DNA of 64,000 nt from Hydrogenispora sp. Its GTDB lineage: Bacteria; Bacillota; UBA4882; UBA10575. The notes beneath the pieces were generated by a model that worked only from the letters and a program-made list of their open reading frames with translations, ran no database searches and was not told where the DNA came from. Within the stretch, counting starts at the first letter, position 1, and each line of letters begins with the position of its first letter. Shown here piece by piece: positions 43,793-52,146 of the stretch. The translations under genes were made by a program, and so were the position numbers. The stretch covers positions 1 to 64,000 of the forward strand of contig DUQQ01000109.1 in NCBI GenBank assembly GCA_012837705.1, in the 5' to 3' direction.

Positions 43793-44176
43793 AGTTGTCT
43801 ACCTCCCAATCCAATAATCGAAAATTTATATAGAATCACGTTCGCTTACTCCATAGCATGTCAATTCCGATCAACAGTTAGCGGTTGTTACCTCACCTCC
43901 CATGGTGACCAGTGGTCGTTCTTGTCTATTCTGAATAAGGTGCAAAAATTTCGTGATGAATGCTGGTCGCTATATTACTTTTCGCTCGAGCTTTAGAGTT
44001 TTCTTGATCTTTTATATTCGACATAAACCCAAATTTTCCTGCCACGAAATACCTGTTCTTTCCTCACCACCGCCCCCAGTTGTCGGCGGACCAAGCCTCC
44101 AATAAATCTTATGGGTTGTGGCAAAAAATATGTCCAAAGCTTTACCAAGCCAAACAATATCCTGTTATTAAAACAG
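43793..44176. other. Long intergenic stretch upstream of the sugar ATPase gene
   Basis: No gene is supported. On the minus strand there is a TTGACA at 43859-43864, but the nearest TATATA lies about 26 bases away, too far for a standard promoter. Several A+T-rich patches could hold the real promoter. I recognise no riboswitch. Confidence 0.4.
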
Positions 44177-44204
44177 AAAAACCCCGGATTAGTCCGGGGT
44201 TTTT
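44177..44204 (-). terminator. Terminator of the porin gene
   Basis: Perfect 12-bp stem AAAAACCCCGGA with TCCGGGGTTTTT, loop TTAG. It lies about 55 bases behind the porin stop and can act on both strands. Confidence 0.9.
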
Positions 44205-44258
44205 CCTTATTCTTTTGTCACCAAGCGTGGCACAAAGCACCCGACGCTTCTTGCTGGT

Positions 44259-45284
44259 TTAGAATTGCAGCTCTAAACCGGCAGTGATTTTCGGCTGGTT
44301 TTCGATGAAGTCATAACCAGCAGTAAGCTCCAGTCCGTTCGGTGCACTGTAACCAACCGAGGCTTCCAGTTTTTCCGCTTCGGCAGCCGTAAAATCGTAG
44401 TTACCAGCCAGTTCGGTGTTGAAATCCAACCCGGCTAAACTAACCGTACGGGCAATGGAGTAATCAAGCGTATCTTCATATTCCACATAGTCGGCAGCCA
44501 CTTCGAAACCGAATTTGTTCGCGGTTGCGCCAACGGTGAACCCGGTTCCCGGATTGACGTTATTGTCATCGTCGGCGTCGGTGTTCCGATGGGTCGCGTC
44601 AAATGCGGTCGGAATATCTTGGTAGCCGGCCCGCACTTCCAGACCTTCAAGTACCTGGTACTTCGCGTTTACCCGGTAAGCGTCGGCCCCTTCATGCACC
44701 GCGGCGTAGGCCCCGGATACTTCGGCCCCGGTAAGCGGTTGCACAGTGGTGGACAAGGCGTAAGCGAGTTGCTCATCGGCCTTCACAACGGTCGCCTGGG
44801 CTTCGATCCCATTCATTGGGTTAACTTTTACATAAGCACCGCGGTCCAGATTACTGTCGTGGTCCAGGGAATAGTAACCACCAAGGGTAACCGGACCAAC
44901 GGCCAGTTTATCCATGCTGATTCCGGTGGTTTTGATTCCCTTCGCCACAAAATCCGAGTAGCTATGGTTTAAGGACCCAATTCTGGTGGTAAACTCGGGG
45001 GTTCCCGGAATAATAGCACCAGTGGTTTCCATCCATAAAGCAGTAACGTTCAGATCCCAGTTATCCCAGGGAAAACCCTTTTCTTTGCTGCCAAAACTGA
45101 GACCAGCTTTCAGGTCTTCTCCGATCTTAGCGGAGAGTTCAATCTCGGAATTTCCGCCGAAGCTCTCGCCATAAGCGGCTTCCGTTGCAACTTTACCCGA
45201 AAAGTCTAAATTAGCAGCCATCACAACGGGGGTCATTGTTACAATCATTAATAGGGCAAGTAGTGATGCGACAATGCGTTTCAT
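44259..45284 (-). CDS. Porin-like outer-membrane beta-barrel protein
   Basis: A 341-residue exported protein. The signal peptide is KRIVASLLALLMIVTMTPV then VMAA. The mature part is alternating-polarity beta strands rich in Gly, Ala, Thr and acidic residues (IELSAKIGEDLKAGLSFG, TRIGSLNHSY, GLELTAGYDF), closing with ITAGLELQF, whose terminal Phe is the barrel-assembly signal. No SLH domain is seen, unlike the OmpM porins of Negativicutes. An Asp-rich loop (DADDDNNVN) may face outside. AAGGAGG precedes the ATG at 45284. It has its own terminator and is probably abundant. It supports an outer membrane in this organism. Confidence 0.75.
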   Translation of the reverse strand: MKRIVASLLALLMIVTMTPVVMAANLDFSGKVATEAAYGESFGGNSEIELSAKIGEDLKAGLSFGSKEKGFPWDNWDLNVTALWMETTGAIIPGTPEFTTRIGSLNHSYSDFVAKGIKTTGISMDKLAVGPVTLGGYYSLDHDSNLDRGAYVKVNPMNGIEAQATVVKADEQLAYALSTTVQPLTGAEVSGAYAAVHEGADAYRVNAKYQVLEGLEVRAGYQDIPTAFDATHRNTDADDDNNVNPGTGFTVGATANKFGFEVAADYVEYEDTLDYSIARTVSLAGLDFNTELAGNYDFTAAEAEKLEASVGYSAPNGLELTAGYDFIENQPKITAGLELQF

Positions 45285-45752
45285 CAATTGCTTCCTCCTT
45301 AGGTTCTGCGATTTTTTCTTCGATTTGTTAGGTTACTTTATTAAGACTAGTGCTGCGATAGGAAAAGAACCGAACTGAGTTGACATGTTTCCTCAATTCC
45401 CTCTCTTTTCCGGCCATGAACGGTAGTGCGATGAATTACTACCCCTGTGTCCGTCCCATGCCTAAGTCGTTTTCACCTCCTTTACACCGAACGGTAAGCG
45501 CAGGTGTAGTAAACTTGAAAACTGGATTGTTACTTGAACCGTGTTATGAAGTTTTGATGGTCCGTCGCTCTGCCCTACTATTTCGCTTTTTAAGACATAA
45601 GTCCTGCTAAACCCCCTTATGTATATATTGACTCTGTTTGTATAATTTAAGCATTCAGCCAAAAAATACTTCTTGGCTCCGACAGGCTTCACGCTTCAAA
45701 ACAAATGCTGATCTTAAGCCCGGCGCCTTTACCCCAGCGCGCCGGGGGCACT
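45285..45752. other. Intergenic stretch between uvrC and the porin gene
   Basis: No gene is supported. It holds a perfect ribosome-binding sequence AAAGGAGGTGA (45473-45483, minus strand) that is not followed by a usable frame, and a GC-rich hairpin with stem CCCGGCGC/GCGCCGGG at 45719-45746 behind uvrC that lacks a T run. The porin promoter should lie at about 45300-45400 but was not pinned. Confidence 0.45.
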
Positions 45753-47588
45753 CTACTCCATTTCCTCCAGTCCCTCCAAAACCGCCCGCGCCGCACTGAC
45801 CGTCATCCCCTCCACCGACAACAACTCTTCCAAGGAGGCTTCACGAATCTGCCGGAGCGACCCAAACTTCTGCAGCAACGCCTTTTTCCGCTTGGGACCA
45901 ATCCCCTTGATCTGGTCTAAGGCCGAAGCGAAACTCTGTTTTTGCCGCCGGGCCCGGTGGAAGGTCAAAGCAAAACGATGGGCTTCATCCCGGAGATGCT
46001 GCAGGAGGTGTAAAGCCTGATCGTCCCGGGCTAAACGCAATGGTTCTTCCGCACCGCGCTGGTAGATTTCTTCCTCTTTCTCCGCCAAGCTAATCACCGG
46101 TAGTTCATCCCAACCGAGAGCGGCCATTTTTGCACAGACGGCGTTTAATTGACCCTTTCCACCGTCGATCACCAGCAAGTCCGGGAAAGGGAGGAAGCCC
46201 GGGTTTGGCTCCTCTTCTTCCTGCTCTTTCCGCCCGCGCAAGAACCGGCGGCCTACCGCTTCCTGGAGGGACGCATAGTCATCTATTTTATTAATCCCCC
46301 GAATCCGAAACCGCCGGTACGCCTCCGGTGCTGGCCGTCCATCCAGGAAAACCACCATCGCGGCCACCGGCTCTTCCCCTTGCCAATGGGAGATGTCAAA
46401 GGCCTCGATCCGCTGCGGAATCTGGGGGAGCGCCAGGAGATCCCGTAACCGTTCCAAAGCCAGCCGGGTCGCGGCGGCGGCCTGTTTCCGCCGGGTAAGC
46501 TCTCCTTCAAGGAGAATTTCCGCATTTTCCTGGGCCATCCGCAAAAGCTGAAACTTTTCTCCCCGTTTCGGGTGGATTAATTCCACTTTCTGTTGCTTTC
46601 GCTCCGAAAGCCAAGCGGTGACCGCCGCTTGGTCGGACAGAAGCGCCGGGAGGATAACCTCTTTGGGGATGTAATCCAGCTCATCATAGTACTGGAGAAG
46701 AAAACTCCGGAGAAATTCCTCGGTTTCACTCACCAGATCTGTAAAGAGGAAGCCTTCTTTGCCAATGAGTTTGCCCCGGCGAATCTGAAGGACCTGAATA
46801 AAACTGCCCTCTTCCGTCACGGCGAGCCCAAAGACATCCCGGTCAATCGGGTTGGTCGAGACAACCGTCTGCCGCTGGGCAACCTTTTGGAGGGCCCGTA
46901 ACTTATCACGGTACACCGCCGCTTCCTCATATTCTCGCCGAGAAGCAGCCGCCTCCATCTCTTGCTTCAGTTTAGCCTCCAGTTGCTCAGTATGGCCTTC
47001 CAATATTCGACAGAAATCCTGAATCATCTGGCGGTAGGTTTCTTCCCCGACCTCACCAGCACAAGGGGCTAAACAACGGCCAATATGGTAGTTAAGGCAT
47101 GGCCGGCGTCGCTCTTCTGGATTCAAGTTTCTCTTACAGGAGCGGATCGGAAAGATTTTACGTAACAGACGCAGAATCTCCCGTAACGCTCCGGCTTCCG
47201 TAAACGGACCATAGTAACGAGCACCGTCCCGTTGCGGACGGCGAACGATATATACCCGTGGGAAGGGTTCTTGCCAGGTTACTTTCAACCAAGGATACTG
47301 CTTATCATCGCGGAGACGCACATTATACTTGGGCCGATGCTCCTTGATTAAATTGCATTCCAACGCCAACGCCTCAAGTTCGGAGGCGGTTGTGATAAAA
47401 TCAACCTTTACTACCTGTTCCACCATCCGCGCAATACGCGGCGGGTGTATTTTAGCCGGTTGAAAATAGGAACGCACCCGATGGCGAAGGGAGTTTGCTT
47501 TGCCAACATAGAGGATTTGGTCCGCTTCGTTTTTCATCATGTAAACCCCTGGTGTCGTTGGGATCAACCGTAGTTCTTCTTCGTTCAT
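45753..47588 (-). CDS. uvrC: Excinuclease ABC subunit UvrC
   Basis: The endonuclease of nucleotide excision repair, 611 residues. The N-terminal GIY-YIG domain (TTPGVYMMKN and ILYVGKAN) makes the 3' cut. A cysteine-rich region (RPCLNYHIGRCLAPC) follows, then a UVR motif (EEAAVYRDKLRALQ) that binds UvrB. The RNase-H-like domain for the 5' cut has EAFDISHWQGEEPVAAMVVF and LLVIDGGKGQLNA. C-terminal helix-hairpin-helix motifs (IKGIGPKRKKALLQKFGS) end it. AAAGGAG supports the ATG at 47588. Confidence 0.97.
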   Translation of the reverse strand: MNEEELRLIPTTPGVYMMKNEADQILYVGKANSLRHRVRSYFQPAKIHPPRIARMVEQVVKVDFITTASELEALALECNLIKEHRPKYNVRLRDDKQYPWLKVTWQEPFPRVYIVRRPQRDGARYYGPFTEAGALREILRLLRKIFPIRSCKRNLNPEERRRPCLNYHIGRCLAPCAGEVGEETYRQMIQDFCRILEGHTEQLEAKLKQEMEAAASRREYEEAAVYRDKLRALQKVAQRQTVVSTNPIDRDVFGLAVTEEGSFIQVLQIRRGKLIGKEGFLFTDLVSETEEFLRSFLLQYYDELDYIPKEVILPALLSDQAAVTAWLSERKQQKVELIHPKRGEKFQLLRMAQENAEILLEGELTRRKQAAAATRLALERLRDLLALPQIPQRIEAFDISHWQGEEPVAAMVVFLDGRPAPEAYRRFRIRGINKIDDYASLQEAVGRRFLRGRKEQEEEEPNPGFLPFPDLLVIDGGKGQLNAVCAKMAALGWDELPVISLAEKEEEIYQRGAEEPLRLARDDQALHLLQHLRDEAHRFALTFHRARRQKQSFASALDQIKGIGPKRKKALLQKFGSLRQIREASLEELLSVEGMTVSAARAVLEGLEEME

Positions 47589-47723
47589 CAAGTATTGCTC
47601 CTTTGTGCTTTGTTTCGCTTTAATTATGCCAAAAAACATCGGGGCTGTCGAACACCGGAAAGCTCCGTCCTTTTATTTTTCCTATGAAGCGCTGCTGTTC
47701 TCATCTGTTCTCTTTTTGGATAT

Positions 47724-47748
47724 TAAAAAAGTGGTCGCAAGCGACCAC
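47724..47748 (-). terminator. Terminator of the small unit upstream of uvrC
   Basis: Perfect 8-bp stem GTGGTCGC with GCGACCAC, two-base loop, followed on the minus strand by TTTTTT. It lies five bases after the TAA of the small frame. Confidence 0.88.
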
Positions 47749-47753
47749 TATGT

Positions 47754-47984
47754 TTACCTTCTTTCCGCAACCCGTTGCCGAGAGATGATCTCTGTATGGC
47801 TTACCTTTCCATCCCAGAAAAAACGGACCTTCAAACGTTCGCCGTTAAAAGAGACAAATTGATAAACACGAAGATCACGCCCAGCTTCCAAGAGCCGGAG
47901 ACGTCCCTTTTCCCTCAGAAAAGCAACGTTCTTCTGCCAATCACTGGTTCTATTCTTCTCTATAAAGGCAATAATCTCTTCCAG
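47754..47984 (-). CDS. Small protein-like frame without a standard start codon
   Basis: The minus-strand frame from 48023 to 47754 is open for 89 codons, bounded by TAG at 48024-48026. Its content looks coding: FISEEGEKVLEEIIAFIEKN and QKNVAFLREKGRLRLLEAG, then VRFFWDGKVSHTEII. It contains no ATG, GTG or TTG. AGGAAGGAG ends 8 bases before a CTG at 47984, which would give 76 residues. The alternatives are a gene broken by the TAG, a -1 frameshift from the overlapping 23-codon ATG frame (48031-47960), or a noncoding RNA. A consensus promoter and terminator frame it, so the region is surely transcribed. No family is recognised. Confidence 0.45.
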   Translation of the reverse strand: MEEIIAFIEKNRTSDWQKNVAFLREKGRLRLLEAGRDLRVYQFVSFNGERLKVRFFWDGKVSHTEIISRQRVAERR

Positions 47985-48071
47985 GACTTTTTCTCCTTCC
48001 TCGCTAATAAAGTAAAAGCGCCGCTATTCATTTGCCAATAAAGAACAAAATAAGGAAAAACCACCTTCGCT

Positions 48072-48100
48072 ATTATAATGAAGAGCGCGCGCCTTGTCAA
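48072..48100 (-). promoter_or_regulatory. Consensus sigma-A promoter of the small unit
   Basis: TTGACA (48095-48100) and TATAAT (48072-48077) with a 17-base spacer, perfect in all twelve positions. Expected transcript about 340 bases, from near 48065 to the terminator at 47724-47748. Confidence 0.88.
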
Positions 48101-48128
48101 GGCGATTTTATGTTAAGAGATCTTTACT

Positions 48129-49157
48129 TTAGGAAAGCCGCCTTACGATCTTTAATAAGCCATTCGCCTTTAAGGCAATCCTTTTGCCCTTGTCCGTACC
48201 GGTCAAAAATTCGATCTTCACCCTTTCGCGGGTTACATTTGTGACCAATCCCACCTCCAGGTTATTTAGCAAAACAACGCTACCCACCGGGTATAAAGCA
48301 ACGGACTGCGCTAAAAGCTTGATCATCTTTGGTTCGTACTTCTCCGGTGCGTCGGCGGTCAACTCCGCCAAAGCCTCATGGCTCCACAGCGTTCGCCGGT
48401 AACTACGCCCCGAAGTCATCGCATCGTAAGAATCGGCCACCATCACAATTTTGGCGTAAAGGTGAATCTGGTCACCATTCAGTCCACGGGGATAACCGGA
48501 GCCGTCCTCGCGTTCGTGGTGTTGGTATGCAACGTGGGCGGAGAGTAGACTTAAACCCGGTGCCCCACGCATGAGTTCAAAACCGTATTTCGGGTGAAGG
48601 CGCATCATTTCGTACTCTTGATAAGTGAGATGTCCCTTTTTTTCTAAAATCGAGTTTTCGATGCACATCTTGCCAATATCATGAAGCAAAGCACCCATCG
48701 TCAGCTCTTTGATTTGCTTCCGGGTCAAACCCATGTTTTTCCCCATGATCATGGCGATAATTCCAACCTTAACCGAATGGAGATATGTATAGTTATCGTG
48801 CTTACTGATTTCAACTATATTATACATAACATCTTCGTTTAATACTTCATCCACCATGAAATCCACCACAGCCAGCACCTCTTTAAAATCAAGGTTCTGG
48901 TTTTTAGCGGCGTTTAAAAAGACTTCCCGGACCGAACTGAGTACTTGGCTATAGGTTTGGTCACTGATCCCATTCTCCTCAAACTCTTCCGGCCGGTCCC
49001 CCACAAAAAGGTGGGTATAATCCATTGTTTTCAACTCACGTAGGTAGTTTTTGGTCAATTTAACGCCTCTGGCCAGTAGTGTTCTCCCGTCTTCACCAAA
49101 GACACTCCGAGCTAGAAACATACCTTCTTCAATCTCATCCAGCGGTAAATAGCGCAA
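48129..49157 (-). CDS. HD-GYP-domain cyclic-di-GMP phosphodiesterase (first paralogue)
   Basis: A 342-residue cytosolic protein. Residues 1-130 are an N-terminal domain starting RYLPLDEIEEGMFLARSVFG, shared with the paralogue at 56645-57667. Residues about 130-300 are an HD-GYP domain with HSVKVGIIAMIMG, ALLHDIGKMCIE (HD) and HHEREDGSGYPRGL (the GYP motif). Such enzymes hydrolyse c-di-GMP. The C-terminal 50 residues form a small beta domain (VGSVVLLNNLEVGLVTNV). It starts at TTG behind GGAGG. The full set of metal ligands appears present. Confidence 0.92.
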   Translation of the reverse strand: MRYLPLDEIEEGMFLARSVFGEDGRTLLARGVKLTKNYLRELKTMDYTHLFVGDRPEEFEENGISDQTYSQVLSSVREVFLNAAKNQNLDFKEVLAVVDFMVDEVLNEDVMYNIVEISKHDNYTYLHSVKVGIIAMIMGKNMGLTRKQIKELTMGALLHDIGKMCIENSILEKKGHLTYQEYEMMRLHPKYGFELMRGAPGLSLLSAHVAYQHHEREDGSGYPRGLNGDQIHLYAKIVMVADSYDAMTSGRSYRRTLWSHEALAELTADAPEKYEPKMIKLLAQSVALYPVGSVVLLNNLEVGLVTNVTRERVKIEFLTGTDKGKRIALKANGLLKIVRRLS

Positions 49158-49294
49158 TCTTCAAGTCCTCCGTACGTTCATAAATATTGATCCGAATGGT
49201 AAACTAACGTCAATGCTCGTCCCCTTCGCGCAGAAGATGAAGGAGGGATTTCTACCTCCAGTATAAATCAAATTTATTGTTTTTTCTATAATGA

Positions 49295-49324
49295 TTGGTA
49301 AAGAGTTTGTTTTAATGTTATAAT
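49295..49324 (+). promoter_or_regulatory. Promoter of tldD
   Basis: TTGGTA (49295-49300), 18-base spacer and TATAAT (49319-49324), about 45 bases before the tldD start. The surrounding 49158-49367 is A+T-rich and should also hold the divergent HD-GYP promoter. Confidence 0.7.
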
Positions 49325-49367
49325 CCTTTATAATCCAGTCAGAATTTATAGAGAGAGGGAAGTCCGG

Positions 49368-50744
49368 ATGAACATAGATTTATCCACCTATAAAGGCTTG
49401 TTCACGGATTACACTGAACTACGCTGTCAAGAAAACAACAGCCTAGTCATTGGTTTTTTAAAAGGGAACAACACGACCAACACCCGGTTAACGACCAGCG
49501 GAGTCTCCGCCCGGGTTTATAAGGATGGAGCCTGGGGTTTTGCTTCTTCCCCGGAAACAACCGCCGACGGTGTTAAGTTTGTAATTACCACCGCCACCCA
49601 TAACGCCGCTTTTCTCGCGGCAAAAGAGCGGCAGGATGCTCCCCCTTTACCCCACGGTGAAGTAACTACCCATCACGACTCTCCCCCAACCAGCCAACAG
49701 CTTAACCCGGAGCAGTTCGTCGCCTTTCTCCAAGAGATCGACCATTATATCGCCACGAATTACCCGGGCTTAGCCAGTAGAACGGTGACCCTGAACCGTA
49801 CAGAATTGAAAAAAAATCTTCTCACTTCTGACGGTGCCTCCGCCTTTTCCCTGCTTTCCCGGTCTTTAATTCAGATCGGCTTAACCGTAGAGCAGGACGG
49901 TGCCCCCGTCAGTCTGCACGAGGTCTTCGGGGGTCGCGGACAATTTGAAACCCTTTTTTCTACGCCGGAGGCGCTCTACCCAAAGATTGATCAGTTATAC
50001 GAACATTTAATGCGCAAACGGGAAGGAATCTATGCCGCCGCCGGTCTGAAAACCTGTATTCTCGCTCCGGAAATGACCGGAATCCTAGCCCACGAAGCCA
50101 TCGGCCACACCTGCGAAGCCGATCTGGTCCTGGGTGGGTCGGCCGTCGGGACGAAACGCGGTCAGCCAGTGGCCAGTCCTTTGGTCTCCCTCGTTGATTT
50201 TGCCCATACCGCGTTCGGCGAAACTTGCCCGGTTCCCATCTTCGTCGACGACGAAGGAACCACCGCCCGGGACACCGTCCTCATTGACCAAGGGATCCTC
50301 AAGGGTTTTCTGCATAATAAAGAAAGCGCCTGCCACTTTCAAGTCCCCCCGACCGGCAACGCCCGTGCTTACCGTTTTTCCGATGAACCTTTAATCCGGA
50401 TGCGTAATACCGCAATCTTACCGGGTAAGGACCGACTGGAAGAGATGATCGCTTCGCTCGACGACGGCTACTATCTGATGCGCCCCAGCAATGGGCAAGC
50501 CGACGCCACCAGTGAATTTATGTTCGGCGTCACCTTAGGTTATGAGGTGAAAGACGGTAAACTGGGCCGGGCAATCAAAGATACGACCATCTCCGGTTTG
50601 GCCTTTCAGGTTTTACAGACGGTAAGCGAGATTTCACAGGAGTTTAAATGGTTAAGCGGGGGAATGTGCGGAAAAAAACAACTGATCCCGGTCGGCTTAG
50701 GCGGACCCGCTCTCAAATGCCAAGTAATGATCGGAGGTCGCTAA
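49368..50744 (+). CDS. tldD: TldD metallopeptidase subunit
   Basis: A 458-residue TldD. The zinc motif is HEAIGHTCEAD (HExxxH with downstream Cys and Asp). Further family segments are FVDDEGTTARDT, GFLHNKESA and SEFMFGVTLGYEVKDG. TldD and TldE form a heterodimer that trims unfolded peptides, for example in microcin B17 maturation and CcdA degradation. GAGGG precedes the ATG. tldE follows three bases after the stop. Confidence 0.93.
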   Translation: MNIDLSTYKGLFTDYTELRCQENNSLVIGFLKGNNTTNTRLTTSGVSARVYKDGAWGFASSPETTADGVKFVITTATHNAAFLAAKERQDAPPLPHGEVTTHHDSPPTSQQLNPEQFVAFLQEIDHYIATNYPGLASRTVTLNRTELKKNLLTSDGASAFSLLSRSLIQIGLTVEQDGAPVSLHEVFGGRGQFETLFSTPEALYPKIDQLYEHLMRKREGIYAAAGLKTCILAPEMTGILAHEAIGHTCEADLVLGGSAVGTKRGQPVASPLVSLVDFAHTAFGETCPVPIFVDDEGTTARDTVLIDQGILKGFLHNKESACHFQVPPTGNARAYRFSDEPLIRMRNTAILPGKDRLEEMIASLDDGYYLMRPSNGQADATSEFMFGVTLGYEVKDGKLGRAIKDTTISGLAFQVLQTVSEISQEFKWLSGGMCGKKQLIPVGLGGPALKCQVMIGGR

Positions 50745-50746
50745 AG

Positions 50747-52039
50747 ATGTCGTTAAAAGAATTAAACACCTACGCACTACAAGCCTTAGAGGAAGCCGGT
50801 GCCGAAAAAGCCGAAGCTGTCATAACCAGGTCGGAAAAGACGGAGATGAACCTGGAAAATGGAGCGTTGAAACTAATCCGGACGACCGTCGATCATCACC
50901 TTCGGTTAACAGCTCTTCAAGACCAACGGCAGGGCAGTATCCTTTTGAACAAAATCCACCGGCAGGCTTTGGCGCCGGCCGTTAAGGAAGTAATGGCCAT
51001 CGCCGCCTCCTCCGCTCCGGACCCGGCCCATGATATCGCCGCGTACCAACCGCCAAAAATATTTAGTAAGGGCGAAACCACCCCCGATTTAGACCTGATG
51101 TACCAAAGGGTTAAAGCTTTTACCCAGCAGGTGGCGGCGGACTTCCCCCGGATCGTCCTCCTCAACGCCCATCTGGATTTCACTAGGCAGACCACGTTCT
51201 TCCAGAATTCCAACGGCGTTGATTTTACCGTTAACCAAGGCGGGTATCGTTTTGCCATTACCTTCTCAGCCCAAGAAGGCGACAGTTCCTCTTCCTTTAA
51301 CAACACGGGCTTTTTTACTCTAAACCTTGATCAAGCTCTCCTTAATTGCGGTTCCCTCCGGATTCTTTTGGACCAAGCCAACCAAGGGCAAGCTCCGCGG
51401 AAAGCGCCCGGGAAGTTTATCGGGGATGTGATTATTACCCCGGATTGCCTTGAAGGGTTTCTCCACTCTTTACTGGGGATCACCATCAGCGACGGACCTT
51501 TGATCGCTGGAACCAGCCCTTTCCAACACAAGTTAAACCAGCTGGTCGCCAGTCCCTGCTTAACTTTGGCCTCCTGTCCAGTTTCCCCCGAAATTAGCAG
51601 CGGTTACTTTATCACCAGCGACGGGTATGAAGCCCAAAATACCCCCATCATTGAAAACGGCGTTTTAAAAACCTTTCTGTTAAGTCAATATGGCGCGAAC
51701 AAAACTGGTCTAACTCGGGCGGTCAATGACGGCGGGGCCTTTGTCGTCACCCCGGGGGACCAACCCCTCGCAGAAATCTTAAAAGGGGTCAAAAAAGGTC
51801 TCCTCTTGAACCGTTTTTCCGGAGGCGCCCCCAGCCCAAACGGGGACTTTTCTGGCGTCGCCAAGAACAGTTTCTACATTGAAGATGGTGCCATCCAATA
51901 TCCGCTCAGCGAGACGATGATTGCCGGTAATCTGATCGCCCTCTTTCAGTCAATCGCCGCCGTTTCGCAAGAACGCATCGACTTCGGCTCGGCCCTTTTA
52001 CCGTGGATCTATGCCCAAGGTGTAACCATCTCCGGATAA
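50747..52039 (+). CDS. tldE: TldE/PmbA subunit
   Basis: A 430-residue partner of TldD that lacks the zinc motif, as expected. N-terminal ALEEAGAEKAEAVITRSEKT and later GDVIITPDCLEGFLHSLLG, SCPVSPEISSGYFITSDGYE and FSGGAPSPNGDFSGVAKNS are typical. GGAGGT precedes the ATG at 50747, two bases after the tldD stop. Both should be made in equal amounts. Confidence 0.92.
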   Translation: MSLKELNTYALQALEEAGAEKAEAVITRSEKTEMNLENGALKLIRTTVDHHLRLTALQDQRQGSILLNKIHRQALAPAVKEVMAIAASSAPDPAHDIAAYQPPKIFSKGETTPDLDLMYQRVKAFTQQVAADFPRIVLLNAHLDFTRQTTFFQNSNGVDFTVNQGGYRFAITFSAQEGDSSSSFNNTGFFTLNLDQALLNCGSLRILLDQANQGQAPRKAPGKFIGDVIITPDCLEGFLHSLLGITISDGPLIAGTSPFQHKLNQLVASPCLTLASCPVSPEISSGYFITSDGYEAQNTPIIENGVLKTFLLSQYGANKTGLTRAVNDGGAFVVTPGDQPLAEILKGVKKGLLLNRFSGGAPSPNGDFSGVAKNSFYIEDGAIQYPLSETMIAGNLIALFQSIAAVSQERIDFGSALLPWIYAQGVTISG

Positions 52040-52146
52040 GGAACCAACCCGGCAACAACTCCCCTCCTCGCTCATAAGATAGATCGATCCATACACAATA
52101 AGCGAGTGTGAGTTCGGTCAGCACCTAATCCACTGGGGGAATTGAA

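Noticed and set aside
43859-43864. TTGACA upstream of the sugar ATPase gene as a promoter -35 box
   Set aside because: The only good -10 candidate is about 26 bases away, beyond the usual 16-18.
45462-45692. A 76-codon minus-strand frame between uvrC and the porin gene
   Set aside because: No ribosome site before its ATG and unconvincing composition.
47960-48031. The 23-codon ATG frame inside the small unit as a gene by itself
   Set aside because: It has no ribosome site before its ATG and stops early; retained only as a possible entry for frameshifting.
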